Source of the DNA: Thermoplasmata archaeon
Lineage (GTDB): Archaea > Thermoplasmatota > Thermoplasmata > SG8-5 > JAGLSY01
Assembly: GCA_023137005.1 (NCBI GenBank)
Contig: JAGLQE010000248.1
Span: 1-8,927 of the forward strand
Length of the DNA stretch: 8,927 bases
Direction of reading: 5' to 3'
Position 1 is the stretch's first letter; each line of letters begins with the position of its first letter. Positions 1 through 6,936 of the stretch are shown here, in pieces. A model generated the notes under the pieces. That model searched no databases and was not told the origin of the DNA. It was given only the letters and a program-made list of their open reading frames with translations. The position numbers and the translations under genes are program-made.

Positions 1-939
1 TTCAATTCCACATTTGGTGAATTTGGTATATTCATTAATTCGAATATCACTGTATATGGAACTCCCGAAGCCTATGGCCAGCCAGGGGAATCGAACATAA
101 AGATGATCGGCATGTCCATGTTGAGCTATTCGGCCAATGCAGTATATTGGGTAAATATATCCTGTCCAGATCCACAAAGGAAGGATGGGAGTGGATCAAT
201 TCCTATCTCCAACCTGGCTGTCAGGCTGGTTCATCCGAATGCCGATGGGTCCAACTCGGAAATTGCAGAAGAACCTACTCATTTCACAGGAGCGGATATA
301 CCCATGCTGGTCTGGAATGGCAATTCGATGATGCCACTGGGCAATGGTACTTGGTCATCCGGGCCTTTTCTATCTGATTATAATAGTCCAGATAATTACA
401 GCTCGTATATCGAATGGTGGGTGGACATCCCCGAAGGAACATCCATCGGTGTATATGACTGGGTAATAACCATGACCATCGAATGTGACTCCTACAAACA
501 TGAATATCCTCTGTATGTGAATGGAATTCATGTTGAGGATACCTCACCTCCTGAATCAAATATAACCGAGGTCATAAAAGCTTCGGACCACTGGACAATA
601 AATGCGGAAGCCAATGATAACCATTCCTCTGTGACCGAGGTAGTGCTCATGTACAGATATTCCGAAGACAATGTGAATTGGAGATCATGGACCGTGTATG
701 AGACCGATCCAACCGCCCCCTGGTCATGGGATTTCGATATGCTGAAGCATGATGGCTATTATGAATTCTTATCAGTTGCCAAGGATGAATACGATAATGT
801 TGAGGATGCTGGCCTTATTGCGGATATATCTGAGACCAATGGATTGGGTCTTGATATCTATCTTATAATCACGATAGTGATCGCCGTGTCTATTGTCGCG
901 ATAGTAATGGTCAAGCTTAGGAAAAGGAAAAAGGAGTGA
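1..939 (+). CDS. C-terminal part of a membrane-anchored cell-surface protein with Ig-like domain (5' truncated)
   Basis: The reading frame is open from base 1, so the start codon lies left of the window and 312 codons are visible; the ATG at 103 is simply an internal Met. Visible parts, in order: a beta-rich region (about residues 35-177), a second Ig/fibronectin-like domain (about 182-275) with the motifs YRYSEDNVNW, PWSWDF and GYYEFLSVAKDEYDN, one hydrophobic helix (about 286-304), and a short basic tail ending KLRKRKKE. That topology predicts an extracellular protein held by a C-terminal membrane anchor with its tail in the cytoplasm. Several Asn-X-Ser/Thr sequons (NST, NIT, NGT, NYS, NHS) fit archaeal N-glycosylation of the outer part. 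The YSxDNxxW...PWSWxF...GYYEFxSxAKD pattern is, from memory, common in large surface proteins of uncultured Thermoplasmata. The ligand or role is unknown. It converges on tpiA, with 26 bp between the stop codons. Confidence 0.85.
   Translation, partial: FNSTFGEFGIFINSNITVYGTPEAYGQPGESNIKMIGMSMLSYSANAVYWVNISCPDPQRKDGSGSIPISNLAVRLVHPNADGSNSEIAEEPTHFTGADIPMLVWNGNSMMPLGNGTWSSGPFLSDYNSPDNYSSYIEWWVDIPEGTSIGVYDWVITMTIECDSYKHEYPLYVNGIHVEDTSPPESNITEVIKASDHWTINAEANDNHSSVTEVVLMYRYSEDNVNWRSWTVYETDPTAPWSWDFDMLKHDGYYEFLSVAKDEYDNVEDAGLIADISETNGLGLDIYLIITIVIAVSIVAIVMVKLRKRKKE
921..932 (-). terminator. Possible U-rich terminator of the fbp-fba-tpiA operon
   Basis: Read on the minus strand, two T runs (CCTTTTTCCTTTTC) lie about 35-45 nt past the tpiA stop codon. 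Archaeal RNA polymerase terminates at oligo-U tracts without needing a hairpin, so this is a plausible 3' end for the operon. The tract lies inside the 3' end of the convergent surface-protein gene, where it encodes the Lys/Arg tail, so it may be only a by-product of that coding sequence. Confidence 0.35.
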
Positions 940-965
940 TCGAAGCTCACTCTAGGACCATGTGC

Positions 966-1634
966 TCACAGTTCACTTACCAGGTCCAGCAATACCGCCC
1001 TCTGATCCTCGGCCTTCACAACCCCTGAAGCCAATAAAACACCTTCTGCTCCAAGCTCTATGGCCATCTTCACATCCTTGCCATTCTTCACTCCCGCACC
1101 GCAAAGGACCTTCACATCCGGGGAGCTGGCTTTCACCATGGCGACCGAGTCCTCGATCACCTCTGGCTTGGCCGTGGTCACCGAGATATCGCCCCCTATA
1201 AGTTCAGGAGGTTCGACAGCTATGAAATCCGGCTTGAACTCGGCATAGGCCTTGGATTCCGTCGCATCCTTGGTACACACGATAGTCGTCAGGGCCAGGT
1301 TCCTGCATTTCTGGACCAGGAGGCGAACATCTTCTGCATCGATCCTGTATTCCGAGTGGTTGATCAGGGTGCCAGCACATCCAATTGACCAGATATTCTC
1401 TGGCGTGACACGACCGGTTGTACTACCTTGCGCCACATTGTCCACGTGCTGGGCGAATATGGGTATTGGATAATCCAGGGAGAATAAGGCCAGATCGGTC
1501 TGTTGAGGAGCTATGGCTATGTTCTTTCCACTTTCTTCCGCAACTTCCTGGCACAGCTTTGCCAGATTTCTTCCTGCCTCACCACTGGACTGCGGGTAGG
1601 TCTTCATATTGATGGCTATAACGGGTGTTTCCAT
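966..1634 (-). CDS. tpiA: Triosephosphate isomerase (archaeal short type)
   Basis: Interconverts dihydroxyacetone phosphate and glyceraldehyde 3-phosphate in the cytoplasm. About 222 residues, the short archaeal form (bacterial and eukaryotic enzymes are near 250). Counting from the upstream ATG at 1640: substrate-binding Asn11 and Lys13 (INMKTY), catalytic His95 in NHSEYR, catalytic Glu143 in VEPPELIGG, which also opens the mobile loop 6, then the phosphate-binding CGAGV (180-184) and ASGVV (204-208). I prefer the ATG at 1634 because the SD GGAGGG (1641-1646) ends 6 nt before it. That SD abuts the in-frame ATG at 1640 with no spacer. The alternative start would overlap the fba stop as ATGA. 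It is the last gene of the fbp-fba-tpiA operon and supplies the DHAP/GAP balance that the aldolase needs. Confidence 0.96.
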   Translation of the reverse strand: METPVIAINMKTYPQSSGEAGRNLAKLCQEVAEESGKNIAIAPQQTDLALFSLDYPIPIFAQHVDNVAQGSTTGRVTPENIWSIGCAGTLINHSEYRIDAEDVRLLVQKCRNLALTTIVCTKDATESKAYAEFKPDFIAVEPPELIGGDISVTTAKPEVIEDSVAMVKASSPDVKVLCGAGVKNGKDVKMAIELGAEGVLLASGVVKAEDQRAVLLDLVSEL

Positions 1635-1636
1635 AT

Positions 1637-2770
1637 TCATCCCTCCATGCTTTTTCTAACTATGCTGGCAGTTCCTGCGGAGCCAAATGATCTGAAGAAT
1701 ATTCGAGCTTCAGCATATGAAAGGGATTCGATGGTATCCAACGCATCCTGGTCGAGAGAATAGAGGCGGTCGTGGAAGGGCTTGATGGCCTGCTTCACAT
1801 TCTTTCCCCATATCTCATTGTCCTTCTTTCCTGGATTATTGGGCTTATAATTTTCTATGGTCCAGTTCCATATATCCTTGTATAGGTCCGGATCATAGAC
1901 CTGTACCACATCGAACATCAGGTTCTGCCAGAAGGTTGCCACATTGCCCTTGATTATATCGCCTTTTGGGAACAAGAGATTTATCAATTCCCTGGGTGTG
2001 CCAGTAATTCCGTGCTGGGCGATCCTGACATCCGAACCCACATCCCTGAGGGCTTGAGCAACTGCCTTGGTCTGCTTTATGTCGATGCTCACCTGTTCCA
2101 TGAGGTTCCCGTGCTCATCATATATGTTTCCATGAGACGTCCCGTTGGCAATGGCCAGTACCTGCGGGAATACCCCATTCTCATTGAGGGCCTTTATGAA
2201 TGTGACGGCTTCGTCCGGGTTCGTCACGACCTTGCCGCTGTCATCCTCCTTGCCGATCTCGCCAACCTCGACCTCCAGGCCAAAGGGCTTGCCACTCATC
2301 TTCTCTTCAATGTACTTGGCCAGCTCGGTGGTGACATTGATATTGAGCGATAATTCTTCTCTTAGATTCCCGCCTTGAAAGTCGAATAGGTGTGAAGCAT
2401 CGATCGCGAATGAGGTGAATCCTGCCGCCACCTGCTCGTCGATCAGTTCCTTGGTCTTGGCAATGTCCTCTGCATCGCCCTTCTTCACGGTTATGTGGTC
2501 CGCATGCAGGGCCCACATATCGAAGCCGACCTTGACCGCCGCTTCCTTGATCCTCTCCGCATAATCCGTCGGGGTCATCCCCGTATATCCGATGTCCTGG
2601 TTGCACTCTGTCCTGGCGATCTCGAATATCACGGCCGTGTCCAGGTCCTTGGCGGCCCTGAATACGCCCTCTGCCACTCCGACCGTGGTTCTGGCGTTCA
2701 CTGCCATTATTATCGCACCCTTGTCCCTCAAGGCCTCGAATATCACATTTCCGGGTATTGGTTCGTACAA
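1637..2770 (-). CDS. fba: Fructose-bisphosphate aldolase, class II (zinc-dependent)
   Basis: Reversibly condenses DHAP and glyceraldehyde 3-phosphate into fructose 1,6-bisphosphate. 377 residues. The class II (metal-dependent) pattern is visible: catalytic Asp91 and metal ligand His92 in ALHADH, the acidic metal-site motif LEVEVGEIG (165-173), His213 in NGTSHGNIY, His253 in AQHGITGTP, and Asn276 in KGNVATFW. These correspond to E. coli Asp109/His110, Glu174, His226, His264 and Asn286 by motif order. The start is TTG at 2770. An in-frame TAA sits directly upstream, and an extended SD (AAGGATGTGAT, 2784-2774) is 3 nt away, identical in sequence and spacing to that of the RPA gene. It lies 20 nt after fbp and abuts tpiA. 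A class II enzyme is unusual in archaea, where class I DhnA-type aldolase or the bifunctional aldolase/phosphatase is commoner. Specificity for another ketose bisphosphate cannot be excluded, but context favours FBP. Confidence 0.93.
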   Translation of the reverse strand: MYEPIPGNVIFEALRDKGAIIMAVNARTTVGVAEGVFRAAKDLDTAVIFEIARTECNQDIGYTGMTPTDYAERIKEAAVKVGFDMWALHADHITVKKGDAEDIAKTKELIDEQVAAGFTSFAIDASHLFDFQGGNLREELSLNINVTTELAKYIEEKMSGKPFGLEVEVGEIGKEDDSGKVVTNPDEAVTFIKALNENGVFPQVLAIANGTSHGNIYDEHGNLMEQVSIDIKQTKAVAQALRDVGSDVRIAQHGITGTPRELINLLFPKGDIIKGNVATFWQNLMFDVVQVYDPDLYKDIWNWTIENYKPNNPGKKDNEIWGKNVKQAIKPFHDRLYSLDQDALDTIESLSYAEARIFFRSFGSAGTASIVRKSMEG

Positions 2771-2773
2771 TTA

Positions 2774-2784
2774 ATCACATCCTT
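2774..2784 (-). promoter_or_regulatory. Extended Shine-Dalgarno site of fba (decides the TTG start)
   Basis: On the minus strand AAGGATGTGAT lies 3 nt before the TTG start of fba. It matches the complement of the archaeal 16S 3' end (AGGAGGTGAT) with one mismatch. The same 11 bases occur at the same distance from the RPA start codon. Together with the in-frame TAA immediately before TTG, this fixes the start. Confidence 0.8.
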
Positions 2785-2790
2785 CTCTGA

Positions 2791-3678
2791 TCAAACCTCT
2801 GAATTGAATTTATGAATAAGATCGATCTCTTTCTTTCCACCAACGTATATCGGCACACGATGGGCCACACCATCAGGCTCAATGTCCAGAAGGCTCATCC
2901 TCCCATCACTGGTGGCTCCTCCTGCTTGCTCCACTATGAAGCCCATGGGGTTTCCCTCAAAGAGCAATCGTAATTTTCCACCCTCTTTTCCCACATAGCC
3001 CGGGTAGGTGAACACACCTCCCTTATGGAGGATCTGGTGAACATCAGCCACGAAAGAACCGCTGAACCTTATCTTGTATCCCTCGGCCTCCAGTGCCTCT
3101 ATCCATTTCATATGCCCAAATAGATAGTTCTTGCGAAGGGCTCCGGGAGCGAATATCTTGCCATCCGGTATTCGAATATTCTCCTTTTGAAGAACATAAT
3201 CCCCATTATCATCGAGCACGAACTCGTGAACGCCTTTTCTCAAACAATAGGTCAGGGTGGTAAGCGGCCCGTATAGAATGTACATGGCTCCAACCATTTC
3301 TCTTCCCGGAACCAAAACACTGCCCTTGAATATCCCGATAATGGTCCCAACAGCCAGGTTCACTCCGATAAGGGAAGAACCATCCAGCGGGTCCTGGGTT
3401 ATGCCATAGTCCGCCTTCGCCCCCTCGAATTCCAGCACATCGGGCTGTTCCTCCGAGGCCAGGTGTCTTACGAGTCCCGAAGCACGTAGATCATCTATCA
3501 GGACCTGATCCGCCCACTTGTCCAGGGCCATCTGTGTCTCTCCATAGACATTCTGGGTATTGGATACCGACTGGCGGCTGGCAAATCCTCTGTGTATCTT
3601 CTTACCTGACTCGCCTATCTTCAATACCAGGTCACGCAACTCGGGTTCATGGCCTGCCAGATGCTCCTGAAGTTTCAT
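2791..3678 (-). CDS. fbp: Fructose-1,6-bisphosphatase, class I
   Basis: Hydrolyses fructose 1,6-bisphosphate to fructose 6-phosphate plus phosphate, the committing step of gluconeogenesis; Mg2+-dependent and cytoplasmic. 295 residues, somewhat short for class I (about 330). Signature elements in order: GETQMALD (46-53), corresponding to the GDxQ motif; acidic metal ligands Glu76/Glu77 in ASEEQ; the metal-binding DPLDGSS (96-102); SGSFVADVHQIL (206-217); RLLFEGNPMGF (237-247) with ligand Glu241; and HRVPIYVGG (273-281). The start ATG at 3678 has a strong SD, GGAGGAGG (3693-3686), 7 nt upstream. It is the first gene of the operon; the next gene, fba, begins 20 nt after its stop. Class I FBPase is typical of bacteria and eukaryotes and occurs in only some archaea, many of which use the bifunctional class V enzyme instead. 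The close SD-led spacing suggests all three enzymes are made from one mRNA. Confidence 0.95.
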   Translation of the reverse strand: MKLQEHLAGHEPELRDLVLKIGESGKKIHRGFASRQSVSNTQNVYGETQMALDKWADQVLIDDLRASGLVRHLASEEQPDVLEFEGAKADYGITQDPLDGSSLIGVNLAVGTIIGIFKGSVLVPGREMVGAMYILYGPLTTLTYCLRKGVHEFVLDDNGDYVLQKENIRIPDGKIFAPGALRKNYLFGHMKWIEALEAEGYKIRFSGSFVADVHQILHKGGVFTYPGYVGKEGGKLRLLFEGNPMGFIVEQAGGATSDGRMSLLDIEPDGVAHRVPIYVGGKKEIDLIHKFNSEV

Positions 3679-3755
3679 TTTTCATCCTCCTCCCTGTGGG
3701 TGTTTGTCTTGGGGATATAGGGACATGGGAAGAGTGTATATTAATATTACTAAAT

Positions 3756-3765
3756 GATTTATATC
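3756..3765 (-). promoter_or_regulatory. TATA box candidate for the fbp-fba-tpiA operon
   Basis: On the minus strand GATATAAATC resembles an archaeal TATA box and follows an A-rich stretch (GAAAAGATT) that could act as a BRE. Placing transcription start about 25 bp downstream gives a start near 3735 and a leader of roughly 55 nt that contains the GGAGGAGG site. Other AT-rich candidates lie closer to the gene, CTATATCC (3720-3713) and ATTAATATAC (3746-3737), so the exact box is uncertain. Confidence 0.5.
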
Positions 3766-3818
3766 AATCTTTTCTAAGGCACAGCTCCCGAGTACTTTCA
3801 CCCTCCTCCATATAAGCC

Positions 3819-3827
3819 TTATATACC
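3819..3827 (+). promoter_or_regulatory. TATA box of the rpa operon
   Basis: TTATATACC reads as a good archaeal TATA element. A start about 25 bp downstream falls near 3848, leaving a leader of about 30 nt that holds the SD at 3866-3878. A second AT element, CATATAAG (3809-3816), sits just upstream. With the fbp promoter, this makes 3679-3879 a divergent regulatory region of 201 bp. Confidence 0.6.
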
Positions 3828-3865
3828 TCACCTCCAATAGGGATTCACTTGATCACCAAGTAAAC

Positions 3866-3878
3866 AAGGATGTGATCC
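3866..3878 (+). promoter_or_regulatory. Extended Shine-Dalgarno site of the rpa gene
   Basis: AAGGATGTGATCC ends one base before the ATG at 3880. It matches AGGAGGTGATCC with one mismatch, an unusually long potential pairing with the 16S 3' end. This supports the ATG at 3880 as the start. Confidence 0.75.
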
Positions 3879-3879
3879 A

Positions 3880-5535
3880 ATGGAAAAAGAATACGAGAAA
3901 GATATAGACTTATTAGTTGAGGCTATTGGCGACAAGGCCAGTAGGGATGAGATAGAGGCTGAGTTCCTGAAATTCGTTGTGGAGTTCAAGATACCGGCGA
4001 CCGAGGCAAAAAAGAGTATTGCCAAGAAATATGATATTTCACTGGGAGATATGGATGGTATCGATAGAACGATATCTGAACTGGAACCTGGGGAGAATAA
4101 TGTGACCATTTTGGCCAGGATCACCTTTGTTGCAGAGAGGGAGATAACCGCCAAGGGCGAGCAAAAACAGATATTCTCTGGTTTTTTGGCTGATACTACA
4201 GGCTCCTGTTCTTTCACCATCTGGGAGAAAGGCGACCTCACCTTGGAGAAGGGCGATGTCATCAGGATAGAATCCGCCTACACGACCGAGTATCGGGACG
4301 AGGTCCAGATAAATGTTGGAAATCGAGGGGTCATAAGCAAGGAATCCAAGGATGCTCTTCCACCCAGAACCGGGGGCAATGGCGGAGGTGGTCCACCCAA
4401 AGAGACCAAGGACGTGAAGATATCGGATATCACCACCGAGGCGGACTTTGATGTGAACCTGCTGGCACGAATTGTATTTGTCAATGAGAAGGAGATAACC
4501 GCCCAGGGCGAGCAGAAGACAATTCTCTCTGGAATTCTGGGTGATGAGACCGGGACCATCCCTTTCACGATCTGGGAGAAGGCCGATCTCACCCTGGAAA
4601 AGGGCGATGTTATCAAGATCGAGGCCGCCTACATAACAGAATGGAGGGAGCAGCCGCAAGTCAATGTTGGAAATCGGGGCATTGTGGAAATGGGGAACAA
4701 GGACGATGTGCCCGAAGTCAAGGCAGGTCCACGAGGTCCGGGAAGGGATGTGAAGATATCCGAGATCAAGGACGGGGACCGCAATATCAATGTCCTGGCT
4801 AGAGTGATCTTCAGGGAAGAGCGCGAGGTCATGGTCAAAGAGGAAATGAAGACCCTTGTATCAGGTACGATCGCGGATGAGACCGGTAAGATATCCTATA
4901 CCTGCTGGGGCAAGGCCAAGATGAAGATCGGTGATGTTATCCAGATCAATAATGGTTATATTCGCTCTTGGAGGAATATGCCACAAGTCAATTTCGATCC
5001 AGACAGTGTTGACAAGTCCAAGGAAAAGCTGCCATCTACCAAGGAATTGTCCAAACCAGTGAGCAGTAATATACTGGGCCTGGTAAATGGTGGCGGAATG
5101 CTGGATGCACAGGTGGATGCCATGGTGCTGGATGTGAGAGATGGAAGCGGCCTGATATTCCGATGCCCGGAATGCAATCGTGCCATCAAAAAGAACATCT
5201 GCATGATCCACGAGAAGGTGGAAGGTATCCCTGATATGAGAGTGAAGGCCGTTATGGATGATGGCACAGGGGCTATGACTGCTGTCATCGGTAAAGAACT
5301 ATCCGAGAAGCTCATTGGCAAATCTCTTGAGACCTGCCTCGATGAGGCCAAGGATGCAATGGATTTCAGTATAATCCAGGACCAGTTCTCCGAGCTCATG
5401 CTGGCCAAGCCAGTTAGGGCCATAGGCAATGTGTCCATGGACGATTTTGGGCTTTTCATGATAGTCAATGACATTGAATTTCTCAAGCTCGATGTTGAAA
5501 ATGAGGCCCGTACTCTCATGGAGGTGCTAGAATGA
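3880..5535 (+). CDS. rpa1: Replication protein A, large subunit (three OB folds plus zinc-finger OB domain)
   Basis: Binds single-stranded DNA during replication, repair and recombination. 551 residues. Layout: a charged helical N-terminus (1-60), OB fold 1 (about 66-155), a Gly/Pro-rich flexible linker (164-173, GGNGGGG), OB fold 2 (about 178-270), OB fold 3 (about 290-372), and a C-terminal OB domain (about 405-540) interrupted by a zinc finger CPEC...CMIH (Cys429, Cys432, Cys441, His444; C-x2-C-x8-C-x2-H). OB folds 1 and 2 are close copies offset by 117 residues, while fold 3 is diverged. The zinc-bearing last domain is the hallmark of archaeal RPA41/RPA1-type proteins. The neighbour is the RPA-associated gene, which starts inside its stop codon (ATGA), so translation is probably coupled. 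The name follows family resemblance; the number of RPA genes elsewhere in the genome is unknown. Confidence 0.95.
   Translation: MEKEYEKDIDLLVEAIGDKASRDEIEAEFLKFVVEFKIPATEAKKSIAKKYDISLGDMDGIDRTISELEPGENNVTILARITFVAEREITAKGEQKQIFSGFLADTTGSCSFTIWEKGDLTLEKGDVIRIESAYTTEYRDEVQINVGNRGVISKESKDALPPRTGGNGGGGPPKETKDVKISDITTEADFDVNLLARIVFVNEKEITAQGEQKTILSGILGDETGTIPFTIWEKADLTLEKGDVIKIEAAYITEWREQPQVNVGNRGIVEMGNKDDVPEVKAGPRGPGRDVKISEIKDGDRNINVLARVIFREEREVMVKEEMKTLVSGTIADETGKISYTCWGKAKMKIGDVIQINNGYIRSWRNMPQVNFDPDSVDKSKEKLPSTKELSKPVSSNILGLVNGGGMLDAQVDAMVLDVRDGSGLIFRCPECNRAIKKNICMIHEKVEGIPDMRVKAVMDDGTGAMTAVIGKELSEKLIGKSLETCLDEAKDAMDFSIIQDQFSELMLAKPVRAIGNVSMDDFGLFMIVNDIEFLKLDVENEARTLMEVLE
4120..4686 (+). repeat. 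Internal tandem duplication of the OB-fold coding unit in rpa
   Basis: Codons 81-152 (4120-4335) and 198-269 (4471-4686) encode two copies of an OB core offset by 351 bp. By hand alignment 49 of 72 residues are identical, including EITA-GEQK, FTIWEK-DLTLEKGDVI and NVGNRG. The DNA is also similar, with a 14-base exact match (AATGTTGGAAATCG). The third OB fold shares the plan but is much more diverged, so copies 1 and 2 are the younger pair or have been homogenised by gene conversion. Confidence 0.85.
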
Positions 5536-6515
5536 AACGAGAGGTCGCATGGCGAGTTTTCGCATCCGAATTCAATGATTCCAGTATCAAGATAGAGAGT
5601 CAGGAGGAAATGAGTCCCAGCCATCTGATATCGCCTCTGGGAGCCAGGATGAACCGTGTCTTCGTGGTGGGTGTTGTCACCGACCTGGAGAATCTCGGCA
5701 CACCGGCTGAACCCATGTGGAGGGCGAGGATGACCGACCCAACTGGGTCCTTCTCCATCTCGGCCGGGCAGTATCAACCGGAAGCCGCATTGGCCCTTTC
5801 CAAAGTTAGGCCACCTGCCTATGTTGCCATAATCGGCAAGGCCAGAACATACTCTCCGGAGGATGGGGTGGTCTATGTCTCCATCAGTCCAGAGGTGGTT
5901 CGTGAGGTCACGGAGGATGTCAGAGATTACTGGGTCCTCGAGTCCTGCAAGGCTTTGAAAGAGAGATTGGAAGCCTATGAGGAAGCCCGGAAGATGTCCG
6001 AGCCATCTGTCGACGAGCTAATGAAATTAGGATACAGCGAGAGCCTGAGCAAGGGCCTGGTCATAGCCATAGATGAATATCCGGATTTCCCCACCAGCAG
6101 GTATTACACCATGCTGAAGGAATCCCTGTACTACCTCCTGCCAGAGAATAAGTCCGAGATAGATGATATGGCCCCGATCGAGCATGATGATAAGGGTGAT
6201 TATGCGGATTATGATAATATGGAGGAGGAGGCCATCGAGGTCATGGCCGGGGACATAGATGCGCCGGAACCCGCACCAGACAGTGCCAATGACTCGGAGG
6301 AGGCCAGTGATGATGACCTTACAGATTCGGAAACAAAGATACTGGGTCTTGTAGGTGATATGGACAAGGAAGGCAGTGGTGTTGAATGGTCGGATATCGA
6401 GGCTGGAGCCAAGAAGGCCAAGATCAGTAAGCCTGATTTCGAGGAGGCCATCATGAGCCTGCTGGATAAGGGATTGGTGTATGAGCCTATTCTGGGAAAG
6501 ATAAAGAAGATCTAG
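5532..6515 (+). CDS. RPA-associated protein (OB fold, acidic linker, C-terminal winged helix)
   Basis: Probable partner subunit of RPA (RPA-associated family, COG3390 as I recall it). 327 residues. An N-terminal OB-like domain (about 30-128) includes RVFVVGVVTDLENLG and ARMTDPTGSFSISAGQY; a helical region follows (about 134-205). Then comes a very acidic, probably disordered linker (about 206-265, rich in Asp/Glu), and a C-terminal domain (about 264-325) whose ILGLVGDMDKEGSGVEWSDI...ISKPDFEEAIMSLLDKGLVYEP pattern looks like a winged helix. That layout parallels the eukaryotic RPA32 subunit (OB then winged-helix interaction domain); the parallel is inference. Its ATG overlaps the rpa stop as ATGA, with SD GAGGTG (5521-5526) 5 nt upstream, so the two proteins are probably made in a fixed ratio. 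A T5 run at 6607-6611, about 90 nt past the stop, is a weak candidate terminator inside the convergent gene. Confidence 0.9.
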   Translation: MKREVAWRVFASEFNDSSIKIESQEEMSPSHLISPLGARMNRVFVVGVVTDLENLGTPAEPMWRARMTDPTGSFSISAGQYQPEAALALSKVRPPAYVAIIGKARTYSPEDGVVYVSISPEVVREVTEDVRDYWVLESCKALKERLEAYEEARKMSEPSVDELMKLGYSESLSKGLVIAIDEYPDFPTSRYYTMLKESLYYLLPENKSEIDDMAPIEHDDKGDYADYDNMEEEAIEVMAGDIDAPEPAPDSANDSEEASDDDLTDSETKILGLVGDMDKEGSGVEWSDIEAGAKKAKISKPDFEEAIMSLLDKGLVYEPILGKIKKI

Positions 6516-6563
6516 GCAGAACAAGGAATGGCCCGGGAGCATCTGTCTGGCATATGATAGAAC

Positions 6564-6911
6564 TCAGAGATAACCGTCACAGTGCTGGCACTTGATGGTC
6601 TCGGGCTTTTTCTCAGCTTCCCGATGGCAATGCTGACATATGACCAGTTCTCCGGTCATTCTCTTGAACTCGTTCTCATCAACTGTCTTGCCTCTGAAGC
6701 CCATGATCCCAAAAAGGATACCCAGGCTCAGGCACACCCCGGTCATGATGAGGGAAAAAGTTCTCACTTCCTCTATGTTCATGCTCTCCCCCGCGGCATC
6801 GGCGATGTCCTTGATAAGATATGGATACGAGAACCAGCCAATACTCATCCAGATTAAGAGGGGTGCAAGGACCTTTAGCGATCCGGTCATGGTTCCTTTG
6901 GGCAGTGTCAT
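6564..6911 (-). CDS. Small two-helix membrane protein with C-terminal zinc ribbon
   Basis: About 115 residues from the ATG at 6911, or 127 from a TTG at 6947. The TTG start would overlap prsW by 11 bp. Neither has a clear SD, so the start is uncertain; I chose ATG. Two hydrophobic helices (about residues 14-33 and 52-72) are separated by a charged segment (IKDIADAAGESMNIEEVR). A polar tail then carries two CQHC knuckles (Cys92/Cys95 and Cys108/Cys111, C-x2-C-x12-C-x2-C), a rubredoxin/zinc-ribbon type metal site expected to be cytoplasmic. I do not recognise a named family. It is the last gene of the membrane operon, directly behind the PrsW-like protease and convergent with the RPA operon (48 bp between stops). 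A role as regulator or substrate of the neighbouring protease is speculation. Confidence 0.75.
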   Translation of the reverse strand: MTLPKGTMTGSLKVLAPLLIWMSIGWFSYPYLIKDIADAAGESMNIEEVRTFSLIMTGVCLSLGILFGIMGFRGKTVDENEFKRMTGELVICQHCHREAEKKPETIKCQHCDGYL

Positions 6912-6936
6912 GTCAACCAACCCGTTTGGCTCTTTG

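Noticed and set aside
3647..3685. Twelve-codon upstream open frame starting at ATG 3685 and overlapping the fbp start
   Set aside because: Its ATG touches the GGAGGAGG site with no spacer, whereas the fbp ATG is 7 nt away, so ribosomes should use fbp. The peptide is short and featureless.
3870..3875. ATG-TGA start-stop element inside the rpa SD (and the matching one before fba)
   Set aside because: It arises from the one-base variant of AGGAGGTGA and has no SD of its own at a usable distance. The extended SD explanation accounts for it fully.
4956..5777. Long minus-strand open frame of 273 codons
   Set aside because: It lies antisense to rpa and its partner gene, both of which have clear family motifs and coupled translation signals. 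The reverse frame has Ser/Pro/Leu-rich composition typical of an antisense shadow and no recognisable domain.
6516..6563. Terminator hairpin between the convergent rpa-associated and zinc-ribbon genes
   Set aside because: Only a 6-bp palindrome (CCCGGG) with no following T run on either strand was found in the 48-bp gap.
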